Assembly: GCF_000378045.1 (NCBI RefSeq)
Contig: NZ_KB899091.1
Coordinates: forward strand, 248,001 to 312,000
Length of the DNA stretch: 64,000 nt
Source: Marinobacterium rhizophilum DSM 18822
GTDB taxonomy: Bacteria; Pseudomonadota; Gammaproteobacteria; Pseudomonadales; Balneatricaceae
Direction of reading: 5' to 3'
Below are positions 55,129 to 64,000 of the stretch, in pieces (the first letter of the stretch is position 1; each line of letters opens with the position of its first letter). The notes under the pieces are model-generated. The model made no database searches, was not told the DNA's origin, and was given only the letters and a program-made list of their open reading frames with translations. A program made the position numbers and the translations under genes.

Positions 55129-57033
55129 TTATTGCCCTTCCCGTACGTCCAGTTCGACCTGCCAGCGCTGGCCGCCTTCAAGCGCAATGGCTTCGAGGCG
55201 CAGAGTGCCGACCTCGGTCACGCGGGACGCGAGCCGAACCGCGATCACATCGCCTGGGGTACGCCCTTCCACCGGCAGCACCGCCTGCACCTCCGGCAGT
55301 TCTTCCAGCTCCTGCGGCTCCCAGTAATCCAGCAGCACGCCGGCCTCGTCGTCGCGTCTTATAGTGGAGCCGAAGAAGCGAAAACGCACCGGCGCCCCGA
55401 CCACCAGGCCAAACTCCATCCCCGGCACCTCGACCTCCGATCCCTCTTCCATGCCAAAGGGCGCAACACACAGTGCTTCCAGCGGCGGCTCCATGCCGGG
55501 AATGGCCGGCATTGAGCTCTCGATACCCACGTAGTAAGCACTGGCGATACCGCCACGAATGCGCACACCCTGGCCGCGACGCACCGAGCCGTAATAGGCC
55601 GAGCCGCGGGCCACGGCCAGATCCAGGTCCAGCCCCGGCAACAGGGTCGCTTCGGGGCTACCTGCATCACGCAGCCAGCCGTTGATGATGCTCATCATGC
55701 GATCGGCCAGCAGCGGCGCCTTGAACACCCCGCCATTGAACAGAACGCGGGTGGGCCGTATAAAGGCCTCGCCGTCGTCGTTGGTCGTGTCGGTATCAAA
55801 CAGTTCGCTGGCCGCCGCGTGCTGACGACTCAGGAAAGCGGCCAGATGCCGCGATATACCGGCGTCCTGCGCGTAGGGCAGGCCCATGCGGGCCAGTGCG
55901 CTGCGGGTTTGCTGTGCCGGGTGCTCGCTGATGGACACCTGCGGAAAGAAGCCATCCACCAGGGTCTGCTGCACTTCCTCGCGGGTCAGTTCAGTGCGCA
56001 GCGTGCCGCCGAGCAGCTTGGAGCCGCGACTCGGCACCGTAATCGGCACCGCAGCCAGCTCGGAATCGGCCAGTAGCGCTTCCTTGGCATCGCGGCAGCC
56101 ATGGGTGATGCCCTGAATCTGCCAGGGCTGTAGCTGGGTGCCTTGCTGTGCCAGCTTCGCCTTGAGGCGATAGGCCAGCGCCAGGTCCATATTGTCGCCG
56201 CCGAGCAGAATATGATCGCCCACCGCGACACGGTTCAACAGCAGGTTGCCGTCGTCTTCCGTCACCGCGACCAGCGAAAAGTCGGAGGTCCCCCCCCCGA
56301 TATCCACCACCAGGATGATGTCGCCCACCCCAACCTGGTCACGCCAGGCGCCATTGCTGGCTTCAATCCAGCTGTACACGGCCGCCTGGGGCTCTTCAAG
56401 CAGTGTCAGGTGGCGAAAGCCCGCCTTGCCGGCGGCCTGGGCGGTGAGCTCCCGCGCGGCGGGGTCAAAGGATGCCGGCACCGTGAGGGTGACATCCTGC
56501 TCGCTCAGCGGCGTTTCGGGATGCCAGTAGTCCCAGGCTTCGCGCAGGTGATCGAGATACAGGCCGGTGGCATCCAGTGGTGATACGCGCGGTACCTCCT
56601 CCGGGCTGTTAAGGGGCAAAAAGGCAGAATGACGGTCTACATCGCCGTGGCACAGCCAGCTCTTGGCGCTGGACACCAGCCGGATCGGGGTTTTGCCACC
56701 CAGGTCCCGCGCCAGCGTGCCGACAATCACCGGCGCCTGCGACCAGGGCAGCGCCAGATCGTCCACTGAAATCTCCGATTCATGCGCCTGGTACAGGAAA
56801 GACGGCAGCTGCCATTTTTCATCGATGGTGCCGGGGGCCAGCAGCTGCGGGATCGGCATCACCTCCAGCCGGGGGCCATCATCTGGCTGCGCATCTTCGT
56901 CCTGCAGATCGACAAAGGACAGCACGCAATGGGTGGTGCCAAGGTCGATGCCCACGGCATAGCGGCTGGCGCTGCCGGCCGCGTCCTGCTGCTCGACGCT
57001 CAGGTCGTCTGTGCCTGGGTTTTCAGTATTCAT
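55129..57033 (-). CDS. Second Hsp70-family protein (shorter, HscC-like)
   Basis: A 634-residue Hsp70. The ATPase motifs are YAVGIDLGTTHCVLSFVDLQ, LVVDIGGGTSDFSLVAVT, LGGDNMDLALAYR and RVLFNGGVFKAPLLADRM. The beta-type substrate domain is short (about 540-634), with the ending QWQVELDVREGQ-like strand and no helical lid, unlike DnaK. Its ATG overlaps the DUF2760 stop by four bases and its stop is five bases before the next Hsp70 gene. Three tightly coupled genes therefore form one operon, probably one complex. Confidence 0.9.
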   Translation of the reverse strand: MNTENPGTDDLSVEQQDAAGSASRYAVGIDLGTTHCVLSFVDLQDEDAQPDDGPRLEVMPIPQLLAPGTIDEKWQLPSFLYQAHESEISVDDLALPWSQAPVIVGTLARDLGGKTPIRLVSSAKSWLCHGDVDRHSAFLPLNSPEEVPRVSPLDATGLYLDHLREAWDYWHPETPLSEQDVTLTVPASFDPAARELTAQAAGKAGFRHLTLLEEPQAAVYSWIEASNGAWRDQVGVGDIILVVDIGGGTSDFSLVAVTEDDGNLLLNRVAVGDHILLGGDNMDLALAYRLKAKLAQQGTQLQPWQIQGITHGCRDAKEALLADSELAAVPITVPSRGSKLLGGTLRTELTREEVQQTLVDGFFPQVSISEHPAQQTRSALARMGLPYAQDAGISRHLAAFLSRQHAAASELFDTDTTNDDGEAFIRPTRVLFNGGVFKAPLLADRMMSIINGWLRDAGSPEATLLPGLDLDLAVARGSAYYGSVRRGQGVRIRGGIASAYYVGIESSMPAIPGMEPPLEALCVAPFGMEEGSEVEVPGMEFGLVVGAPVRFRFFGSTIRRDDEAGVLLDYWEPQELEELPEVQAVLPVEGRTPGDVIAVRLASRVTEVGTLRLEAIALEGGQRWQVELDVREGQ

Positions 57034-57656
57034 AGCTCCACCTCCGCCGGGGCAATGATGCGCGTATCGTGACCTGCCGCAAGCTTGGGCAGTTTGACCT
57101 CGGTCACCTTCCAGCCACGGTGCACCAGGGTACCGGTAAAGGGCGCCTTGCCCACGACATTGCCGGTCAGGCGTACTTCATGGGCGTTAAAGCCTTCGGC
57201 CAGGGTGATGCGGCTTTCCTCGTCTTCGCTGCGCACGGGCTCCAGCGTAAAGTAGCTGTTCAGCGCCTTCTGACTGCCCTCATGCACCACGCGGGCGGCG
57301 GCGCCGATATCGGCATCGGAGAAGCTGCCAAGGTCTTCGCGCACGAAATCGACAAAGCGGGCTTCCTGCTGCAGCAGCGACAACAGCTGCAGCGCGGTAT
57401 CCGGGGTAATCTCTTTGAGCTGAACCGCCGCCTGGGCAGCCGGTTTGCTCGCAGCCGTACTTTCTGGCTTGGGCGTGCTTTCGACTTTCGGCTTCGCGGT
57501 GGGAGCGGGCGCCGCTGCCGGCTGCGCTTTGGTATCCGTGTTGGCGGCACTGTTGCCCTTGACCAGCCACAAAATCAGTAACACAACCGCCAGCAGGGCC
57601 AGACCGAGATGCCCCGCATCCAGGGTCGTCGGCATCATTGTCAGATTAAAAGTCAT
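57030..57656 (-). CDS. DUF2760-domain membrane protein
   Basis: A 208-residue protein. One hydrophobic helix (about 15-36, LGLALLAVVLLILWLVKG), an Ala/Pro/Lys-rich linker (40-75), then a C-terminal DUF2760 domain (about 80-208: ALQLLSLLQQEARFVDFVREDLGSFSDADIGAAARVVHEG and a basic-acidic beta part). The ATG at 57654-57656 has AGGAGC upstream; the 56 earlier codons are not part of it. It is the first gene of the operon with both Hsp70s, so it may anchor them to the membrane. Confidence 0.88.
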   Translation of the reverse strand: MTFNLTMMPTTLDAGHLGLALLAVVLLILWLVKGNSAANTDTKAQPAAAPAPTAKPKVESTPKPESTAASKPAAQAAVQLKEITPDTALQLLSLLQQEARFVDFVREDLGSFSDADIGAAARVVHEGSQKALNSYFTLEPVRSEDEESRITLAEGFNAHEVRLTGNVVGKAPFTGTLVHRGWKVTEVKLPKLAAGHDTRIIAPAEVEL

Positions 57657-58092
57657 TCCAAGCTCCTGTAAATATTCAAATCCCGGGCATCGCAGGGCGC
57701 ACATTGTACCCAAACAGACTCCGCGCGTTGAGGTTTGATTATCAAACACCGAACCCGCACACATTATGACGGCCGCAATCAGCGCCGATGAACAGCACCG
57801 TACCGAACGCAGTAATTGTTGCACTGCAACATAAAAGCAGCAAGACGCAGGCCATCAAGCCCTGGTAAAAGATGAAAAAAACCGCAAACCAGTGCCCGAC
57901 AGCGCCGACGACGTTCCGCGACCGGCATACAAAACCGTATCATTCAGCTTGCGATGCACCTGATTGGTTCGCGCGGCCCGCGGCCGGGCGCCGCCTTTGC
58001 ACAATCGGCCGTCAGGACGGCTACGCCATTGGCTTCTTGGCGTTGACACAGGATAATGGCGTCCTGAATCCGTACCCTTGATGTTGCCCCTA
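57657..58092. other. Divergent gap between the DUF2760 operon and the pseudouridine synthase gene
   Basis: About 436 bp. It must contain the promoter of the Hsp70 operon; no heat-shock-type element can be identified with confidence. Short frames here have no protein-like features. Confidence 0.4.
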
Positions 58093-58782
58093 ATGCGCCT
58101 GGATAAATTTGTTTGCTAAAGTACCGAGCTCAGCCGAAACGAAGCCACCCGCGCCATCGCTCAGGGCGATGTGAGCGTTAATGGCGCCGTTGTTATCGAT
58201 GCCGCCACCCAGGTGCATGAAAACAACGAGATATGCCTCAACGGCCAAAGGCTGACAGCGCGAAGCTTTCGTTACATCGTGATGCACAAACCCGCTGCGA
58301 CCATCTGCTCGAACGTAGACGAAATTTATCCCTCCATTTTCAACCACATAGACGTCAAAAACCGTTCAGAGCTGCACATCGCAGGCCGCCTGGATGCGGA
58401 CACAACAGGGCTGGTACTGGTCACCGATGACGGGCGCTGGTCGTTCGAGATCATTCGGCCGGACAAGGCCTGCAAGAAAGTGTACCGCGTCGGTTTGACC
58501 TACCCTGTTGCGGACGACGTTGCTGTTAAGTTTGAGCATGGCATTCAACTGCAGGGCGAACAGAAATTGACCTTGCCCGCCCAACTGGAGGTTATTGCGC
58601 CCAAAGAGGCACGCTTAACGATCACCGAGGGGCGGTATCACCAGGTTAAGCGCATGTTTGCGGCGGTAGGTAATCGCGTTGTCTCGCTGCATCGCGAAAA
58701 AGTCGGCCCCATTTCCCTGGATGTCGAAGTCGGGCAATGGCGCTACCTGAGTGCGGATGAAGTGCAGTCGTTCTGCGCGTAA
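58093..58782 (+). pseudogene. rsuA: RsuA-like rRNA pseudouridine synthase with an early stop codon
   Basis: The full frame from ATG 58093 reads MRLDKFVC-stop-STELSRNEATRAIAQGDVSVNGAVV and then an intact S4 plus catalytic domain. The catalytic aspartate is in AGRLDADTTGLVLVTDD, and the tail matches RsuA/RluE (EGRYHQVKRMFAAVGNRVVSLHREKVGPISLDV). The stop TAA at 58117-58119 (codon 9) stands where AAA would give the usual lysine. A GTG at 58171 could start a shortened protein without most of the S4 domain. About 230 codons in full. Single-base inactivation or sequencing error is possible. Confidence 0.82.
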
Positions 58783-59271
58783 ATATGAACCTGGTGAGCG
58801 AATACATCGTCAGCCGGGGTGGCACCAGGAAGCCACAGAAACACGGTCTCATGTCCTTCCCCCACTGCTCTACACCTGCCTACTTTACCCCTGCTCGCTT
58901 TACCCCTGCGATAAGTCACTCCTGATGTCCCGTCCCTTGTCGGCATTCGCCATGCGGCGCAACCGGCACCCGCGCTGCCGGGCCAGACTGTTCCGCCAGG
59001 CGGTCCACTTGGCAAGAAACCTTTCTACTTTGGGACGCGGCTAACTATCGTGTTGCTATCACCTACCGGCTTATACGGTACGCTGGCCATCGGATCTGTT
59101 CATGCGTGTCGGCCTGGGTATGAGGGTTGTGGAAAGTTCCCGCTCCTGCAGCCCCTTGTCTGCCCCCAACCCCTTCTCCCTCAATGCAGCCTGCGTGCCT
59201 TGAGTACTCAGTCATCTGAGTCAGGTTGAAACAAAGCCGCATCGACGCCGATCAATGCTTGAATGTACTGT
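58783..59271. other. Convergent intergenic region before rmuC
   Basis: About 490 bp. No gene with protein-like features. TTTACCCCTGC occurs twice about 14 bp apart near 58882-58908. Nothing else stands out. Confidence 0.4.
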
Positions 59272-60864
59272 TTACTCCACCGCTTCGATGCCTTGCATTT
59301 CCTCGCCCAGCTCCAGATGCGCCTTTTCCACCAGCTCGACCGGCAGCTCCTTTTGCACCGACACGCCCAGGTCCTTGAACTCGGACGCCTGCTTGATCAG
59401 GTTGCCCTTGCCGCTGTACAGCTGGCCAAAGGCCTTGTCGTAGCTCTGGCGCGCCCGGTCGAGCTGGTTGCCCACTCCCTGCATGCTGGTGAGAAAGCCA
59501 TTGAGCTTGCTGTAAAACTTCTCGGCCCGGCTGGCCAGCTCCGCCGTGTGCTTGTTCTGGTCTTCAAAGCGCCACAGCTGGCGTACGATATTCAGGCTGG
59601 TAAGTAACGTTGTCGGTGTGGCCACCAGCACATTGCGCTCGATGGCGCGCTGGAACAGGGTATCGTCATACTTCAGCGCCTCGACATAGGCCGACTCGAT
59701 CGGGATGAACATGACCACCACTTCCGGCGAATTCAGGCCCGGCAGCTTGAAATAGTCACGCTCGGCCAGCTCATTGATGCGATCACTCACGGCGCGGGCA
59801 TGCTCGGCAATGGCGTGCTCGCGCACGGCATCGTTGTCGGCATTCACATACTCGGTGTAGGCCACCAGGGAGGTCTTGGCGTCGATAATCAGGTGCTTGT
59901 GCTGGGGCAGGTAGACGATGGCATCGGGTCGTTGCCGGCCGTCTTCGGTGTTGAAGCTGACTTCACGACGGTAGTCGATGCCCAGGCGCAGGCCGGAATT
60001 ATCCAGCACGTTTTCAAGCATCAGCTCGCCCCAGTTGCCCTGCACTTTCTTCTGCCCGCGCAACGCCGTGGTCAGTTTGTCGGCCTGATCGGTAATTTCC
60101 CGGTTGAGCTTTTGCATGTTCTGCAGCTCGGTGCGCAGCTGGATTCGCTGCTCGGCATCCCTGGCGTGGATGTCCTCCACCTTGGCCTTGAAGCCCTTCA
60201 TTTCGGTATGGATGGGGTTCAGCAGATTGCTGATGCTTTCGTGGTTCAGCTCCTTGAAGGCCTTGCCCTTGCGCTCCAGGATCTCGCTGGCCAGATGCTC
60301 GAACTCTTTCTTCAGGGATTCCCGGCTGTCCTGCAGCAACTTGAGCTGCTCGGCAAAGTGTTGCTGCTTTTCATCCAGCGAGGTCCTGAGTTCGCTGTGC
60401 TGATTCGACAGCGCAGCGTACCTGACCTCAAGCGCCTTGAGCTCGGCCTTGGCGCTTTCCCAGTACTGCTGGTAGCTGGCCAGAGACTTCTGCGCTTCCT
60501 GCGCCTGAATCTCGGCACCTTTGCAGGCCTCGCGGGCCAGATGCTCCGACTGGCGCAGACTGCGGATTTCACCCTGTTGTTCGCTCAGGCTGCGCTCCTG
60601 GCGTTCGAGCTGCCCCAGCGCATGGTCCCGCTCCGCCTGCAGCCGCACACCCGCCATGTCCAGAGCGGCCTTGTCACGGGTCAGCGCTGCCAGCGTCGCC
60701 TGCTGCTCGACCTGCGATTCCTGCATTCGGGCAAGCTCGGCGCGGGTCACCTCCAGATCGGTATGCAACTGCTGGTTTTCCCGCTGCGCCCGCCAGTGGG
60801 CAAGGGCCCAGGCCGTAACAAATGCCAGGATGGGTAAGGCAATCAGCATCGCCGTGGTTTCCAT
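59272..60864 (-). CDS. rmuC: DNA recombination protein RmuC
   Basis: A 530-residue protein. One N-terminal membrane helix (about 6-23), a long coiled coil (about 28-215) rich in Glu/Gln/Leu, then the PD-(D/E)xK-like nuclease domain: ALRGQKKVQGNWGELMLENVLDNSGLRLGIDYRREVSF, PDAIVYLPQHKHLIIDAKTSLVAYTEYV, VVMFIPIESAYVEAL and LLTSLNIVRQLWRFEDQNKH. Length and order match RmuC, which limits inversion-type recombination at short inverted repeats. Divergent from the MFS transporter gene across about 200 bp. Confidence 0.95.
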   Translation of the reverse strand: METTAMLIALPILAFVTAWALAHWRAQRENQQLHTDLEVTRAELARMQESQVEQQATLAALTRDKAALDMAGVRLQAERDHALGQLERQERSLSEQQGEIRSLRQSEHLAREACKGAEIQAQEAQKSLASYQQYWESAKAELKALEVRYAALSNQHSELRTSLDEKQQHFAEQLKLLQDSRESLKKEFEHLASEILERKGKAFKELNHESISNLLNPIHTEMKGFKAKVEDIHARDAEQRIQLRTELQNMQKLNREITDQADKLTTALRGQKKVQGNWGELMLENVLDNSGLRLGIDYRREVSFNTEDGRQRPDAIVYLPQHKHLIIDAKTSLVAYTEYVNADNDAVREHAIAEHARAVSDRINELAERDYFKLPGLNSPEVVVMFIPIESAYVEALKYDDTLFQRAIERNVLVATPTTLLTSLNIVRQLWRFEDQNKHTAELASRAEKFYSKLNGFLTSMQGVGNQLDRARQSYDKAFGQLYSGKGNLIKQASEFKDLGVSVQKELPVELVEKAHLELGEEMQGIEAVE

Positions 60865-61068
60865 GAAGTAACTCCTGCTTCCGAATGCAAGCGACTGAAA
60901 AGATGCGGTTCACCCAGGTGCAAATGCGTGCCTGAGCCGGCCAGCGCAGTAAAGCTTTCACCGGCCACTGAACCTTGGCATAGAATAGTACCTGCCTCGA
61001 CACCAAAGACCAGTGCTGCCGGTATTCGGCGGACACTTTTATCGGCCAGCCGTTACAGGGACCCCTGC

Positions 61069-62265
61069 ATGAACACTCCGGGATATGGATATCTGCTGCA
61101 GCGGCAAAAGGGTTTGCTGAGTATCGCCTTGCTGGCGGTGTTTTCCGGCAACCTGGGCCAAAGCTTTTTTATCGGCCTGTTTCAGGCACCGCTGGCACAG
61201 CAGCTGGGCCTGAGCGCCGGCGAGTTTGGCAGTGCCTATGCGGCGGTCACCCTCTGTGCCGGTTTTCTGGTGCTCCAGGTTGGGCCGAGCCTCGACTGGA
61301 TATCCCCCCGGCGCTATGCGCTGCTGGTGCTGAGCGGCATGACCGGCGGCATCCTGCTGCTCACCCTGTCCCCCTGGTTTCTGCCGGCGCTGCTGGGCCT
61401 GGGCCTGGTGCGCCTGTGTGGCCAGGGCTTGTTCACCCACCTGGGCAACACCCTGGCCGGGCGCGAATTCACCATCGCACGCGGGCGGGCACTTGGGCTG
61501 GTGAGCCTCGGCGTTCCGCTCGGCGAGATGCTGCTGCCGCCACTGGTGGCGCTGGTCCTGCTGGTGCTCGGCTGGCAGGCACTGTGGTGGAGCTTTATCG
61601 GCGCACTGCTTCTGGCCTGGCTGGCGATGCTCACGCTGCTGCCCTGGCCCAGCGCTCCGGCGGCCAGGCCCGATCGCAACCAGCCCCGCACCGGGCCAAG
61701 GCCGCTGCGCGAAGCGCGCTTCTGGCGCCTGCTGCCACTGCTGATGACACTGCCCATTACCATGACCGGCATCTTTATCTACCAGGCGCAGATGACCGCA
61801 GACTTCGGCGCTTCACTCACTACCTATGCCCTGGCACTCACGGCCATGGGCGCGGCACGGCTGCCGGGCGCCCTGCTGGCCGGGCGCTGGGTAGACCTGG
61901 TAGGTCCCAACCGGCTGGCACGGCTGTTCATCCTGCCCTTTGCGCTGGCGCTGCTGGCGGCTCTGCTACTGGGCGGCGACATCGGTATCTGGGTGCTGCT
62001 GATCGGCGGCGGCCTGACAATGGGCATGCAGGAGCCGGTGGTGAACAGCCTGCTGGTGCGCCTCTGGGGCGGTGAAAACCTGGGCAGGGTGCGCTCCACC
62101 CTAAGCGCCTGCATGGTGTTCGCCACCGGCATAGCACCGGCACTGCTGGGTTTCCTGATCGACTGGGATATCAGCTTTCAGCACATTCTTGCCGGCGCTC
62201 TGGCGGGCCTCATCCTGGCCTGGCTATTATCCCTGAAAACTCTGGCGGAGCCTGCAGCAGGCTAG
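61069..62265 (+). CDS. MFS transporter
   Basis: A 398-residue inner-membrane protein with about 12 hydrophobic helices. MFS-type features are GNLGQSFFIGLFQAPLAQQLGLSAGEFGSAYAAVTL in helix 1-2, the loop GPSLDWISPRRYALL (the GxLaDrxGrr-like position), and a central cytoplasmic stretch rich in Arg/Pro (about 195-215). The ATG at 61069 is the family-like start; 47 codons of open frame precede it. Substrate unknown. Confidence 0.88.
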   Translation: MNTPGYGYLLQRQKGLLSIALLAVFSGNLGQSFFIGLFQAPLAQQLGLSAGEFGSAYAAVTLCAGFLVLQVGPSLDWISPRRYALLVLSGMTGGILLLTLSPWFLPALLGLGLVRLCGQGLFTHLGNTLAGREFTIARGRALGLVSLGVPLGEMLLPPLVALVLLVLGWQALWWSFIGALLLAWLAMLTLLPWPSAPAARPDRNQPRTGPRPLREARFWRLLPLLMTLPITMTGIFIYQAQMTADFGASLTTYALALTAMGAARLPGALLAGRWVDLVGPNRLARLFILPFALALLAALLLGGDIGIWVLLIGGGLTMGMQEPVVNSLLVRLWGGENLGRVRSTLSACMVFATGIAPALLGFLIDWDISFQHILAGALAGLILAWLLSLKTLAEPAAG

Positions 62266-62272
62266 AAACGCT

Positions 62273-62420
62273 TTAGCAGGTTGTTGAAAAGCGTTAGCGA
62301 GGCAGCGAGCGCAAGGCAAAAATCGGCGAAATGAGGGAGTTTATGGCCTATAAATGACCGATTTGAGCCGATTTTTAACGCCGCGATAGCAACGCAAGTA
62401 GTTTTTCAACAGCCTGTTAG
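62273..62420. mobile_element. MITE-like element with inverted ends and TTAG flanks
   Basis: The ends CAGGTTGTTGAAAA (62277-62290) and TTTTCAACAGCCTG (62403-62416) are inverted repeats with one mismatch. TTAG flanks both sides (62273-62276, 62417-62420), as a possible 4-bp target duplication. Inside (about 62320-62385) the two arms AAAATCGGC and GCCGATTTT are also inverted. About 140 bp, non-coding, between the MFS and J-domain genes. Similar elements are common in gammaproteobacteria. Confidence 0.82.
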
Positions 62421-62520
62421 ATCCCCTGTCACCGAGGTAATGCCTGTTGTCCCAATTCAGGCTCTACCCCTGTAGAATCCACCCTCCTCCACTGAGCATC
62501 CGGGCGCCGCCATTCCAGTC

Positions 62521-63561
62521 ATGAATATTGAGACACTGCTCGAACAGCCCGCCCCCGATGCGGCACCGCGGTCACAGCTGCAGCAACGCTTTGACCGGCT
62601 GCGCAAGAACCTGGCCCGCGAAGAGAAAAAGCGCGAAAAGCTGGTCCGCGAGCTGGATGAACTCGGCCATATCTACACCAAACAGGTGCTTCCGCGGCTG
62701 AAGAACAACCACCGAATGCTGAAAACCCTGCTGCTGCGCCTGATCGATTTTTCAACACGCATGAACCTGCGACAGTGGCACCGCGAAACACTGGAAGCCT
62801 GGCTGTACGAACTGCTGGAACAGGTGGCCCTGTACGACCGAAAGGACGCCGCCGCCATCGCCCAGCAGTACATGAACACCCAACTGGAGACCTTTGGCAC
62901 CTCGAGCCATATTCCGCAACCACACGACGTTGATACAGCTGCTCACGACGCTCAAGATGCCGGGGCAGACAGCAGCACCGCTGGCAACACAGCCTCTGAC
63001 GATGCACCATTTGGGGCACAGGAAAATAAGGAAAAAGCACAGGACAACACCCGGTCAACCGAAGGCCAGGCAGCGCAGCCCGCTGCGTTGCCGGACGACA
63101 AGTGGCTCAAGCAACTGTTCAGGCGTGCCGCCCAGGCGCTGCATCCGGACAGGGAACAGGACCCGGCGCAGCAGGCCCACAAGGAAGCCCTAATGACCGA
63201 GCTGCTGCAGGCGCGGGATAACAACGACATGATGACCGTGCTGACGCTGTACCAGCAGCACGTGGCCACTGACGCGTTGCAGATCCCGGAGTCCGCCTTC
63301 GAGGGGTTGTGCGCGTCCGTCCAGGCGCAGATCCAGCGTGTACAGCACGAGAAGCAGGATTACATCCAGTCAGATCCACAGCGCGCCTTCGTGCACTATC
63401 ACCTCTATGCCGACAGCCGACGCAAACAGGTGCAAAACCTCGACCAACTGCTGGACCGCATCCGCCTGATGCGCCTGCAGATCCCCGGTGTGCTCGACGA
63501 GCTGCGTACCCTGAAGGATCTAAAGCGCGAACTGCAATACCGTCAGCAGGATCGGTACTAG
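62521..63561 (+). CDS. J-domain-containing protein with N-terminal coiled coil
   Basis: A 346-residue protein. Residues about 15-60 form a charged coiled coil, followed by a helical region (65-125). A Ala/Asp/Gln-rich linker (130-190) precedes a J-like domain (about 194-245) with the HPD motif at 208-210 (RRAAQALHPDRE), preceded by a basic helix. The C-terminus (270-346) is helical again. It has no Gly/Phe or Zn region, so it is not DnaJ. The HPD suggests stimulation of an Hsp70; two atypical Hsp70 genes lie about 6 kb away. Its partner is unknown. Confidence 0.78.
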   Translation: MNIETLLEQPAPDAAPRSQLQQRFDRLRKNLAREEKKREKLVRELDELGHIYTKQVLPRLKNNHRMLKTLLLRLIDFSTRMNLRQWHRETLEAWLYELLEQVALYDRKDAAAIAQQYMNTQLETFGTSSHIPQPHDVDTAAHDAQDAGADSSTAGNTASDDAPFGAQENKEKAQDNTRSTEGQAAQPAALPDDKWLKQLFRRAAQALHPDREQDPAQQAHKEALMTELLQARDNNDMMTVLTLYQQHVATDALQIPESAFEGLCASVQAQIQRVQHEKQDYIQSDPQRAFVHYHLYADSRRKQVQNLDQLLDRIRLMRLQIPGVLDELRTLKDLKRELQYRQQDRY

Positions 63562-63617
63562 GATTTGGCGCGACGATGACCGGCATTTAAAGACACTGAT
63601 CATCTGCTACACATGGA

Positions 63618-64000
63618 TTACCGACGCAGCGCCGCGCCCAGCAGACTGAAATAGCGGCCAAAAGCGGCATTGATCCGCTCGCGCTGCTCGCCCAGCGGAT
63701 AGAGACCGCGCCTGGCTTCGGCCGAGGCGCGGGTACCTTTCACCAGAAAGTTGTTGCTGATGCCGGCATCCTGCACAAAGGCTTCAAAGGCCCGGGCGCA
63801 GAGTTCCTCCGGCTGGCTGTAGTACAGCGTGCCCAGTGCCCGGTCTTCCTGCGCCGACACTCGGAACAGTTCGCTCGGCCCCTCCCCCGACTCGTCCAGC
63901 AGGATGCAGCGAAAGCATTCCGACAGACGATCGTTGAGCGGATGGGGCACCGGGGTCGCGTCACTGAGCCAGGCCTTGGAGGCAAACATGCTCGCCGGCA
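63618..64000 (-). CDS. Partial hypothetical protein, LPD1-like C-terminal segment
   Basis: The frame is open to the right window edge, so the N-terminal part is missing. The visible 127 residues include SKAWLSDATPVPHPLNDRLSECFRC and EELCARAFEAFVQDAGISNNFLVKGTRA, a pattern I associate with the LPD1 domain (large polyvalent protein-associated), then REINAAFGRYF-like ending. Assignment is tentative. Confidence 0.5.
   Translation of the reverse strand, partial: PASMFASKAWLSDATPVPHPLNDRLSECFRCILLDESGEGPSELFRVSAQEDRALGTLYYSQPEELCARAFEAFVQDAGISNNFLVKGTRASAEARRGLYPLGEQRERINAAFGRYFSLLGAALRR

Overview
The window is about 60% GC, gene-dense, and reads as chromosome of a heterotrophic, probably marine, gammaproteobacterium (Oceanospirillales/Alteromonadales-like). 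Supporting traits are the 180-kDa NAD-glutamate dehydrogenase, TRAP and AGCS transporters, an OprD-type porin, RmuC, a prokaryotic FAN1-type nuclease and gamma-type small repeats. Genus is inference only; no rRNA or tRNA gene is visible.

Layout. 1-2455 (-): ATPase and two permeases of a MalK/UgpC-type sugar importer, the last permease cut by the window edge. 2925-13024: a sugar uptake and oxidation locus. A LysR gene of the GbpR type (+) faces an operon (-) encoding a ChvE-like binding protein, GguA ATPase, GguB permease, GguC/AraD1 protein, SDR sugar dehydrogenase, IlvD/Edd sugar-acid dehydratase and 2-oxoglutarate-semialdehyde dehydrogenase. Together these form a near-complete Weimberg-type route from pentose to 2-oxoglutarate. 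13178-18646: an agmatinase-family ureohydrolase, a LysR regulator and a divergent TRAP transporter. 19150-29490: NAD-glutamate dehydrogenase, an AGCS amino-acid symporter, and a sensor kinase/sigma-54 activator pair; a consensus-like -24/-12 promoter sits before the symporter gene, so the two-component pair probably controls it. 29655-36047: a thioredoxin-like protein and a permease, divergent from an ArsR gene with the two-cysteine spacing of persulfide sensors, a DUF2892 protein and an RND efflux pair. 35882-36860: five tandem, partly decayed copies of the 3' end of the RND gene.

36904-52212 holds housekeeping and accessory genes: a TauE/SafE permease, VRR-NUC nuclease, ferrochelatase, a FAD oxidoreductase (frameshifted), a Trp-rich small protein, a hydrolase, a porin, a homocysteine methyltransferase-family protein, a DUF4157 (eCIS-core-like) protein with a small membrane partner, an inositol-phosphatase-family enzyme and a broken M28 peptidase. 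52316-57656: an operon of DUF2760 protein plus two divergent Hsp70s. 58093-64000: a broken RsuA-like pseudouridine synthase, RmuC, an MFS transporter, a MITE-like element, a J-domain protein and a partial gene.

The most interesting items are the sigma-54 circuit with its long hairpin leader, the chained hairpins before the glutamate dehydrogenase, the RND 3'-end tandem array, the DUF2760/Hsp70/Hsp70 operon with a nearby J-domain protein, the orphan DUF4157 protein, and three genes broken by single-base lesions.
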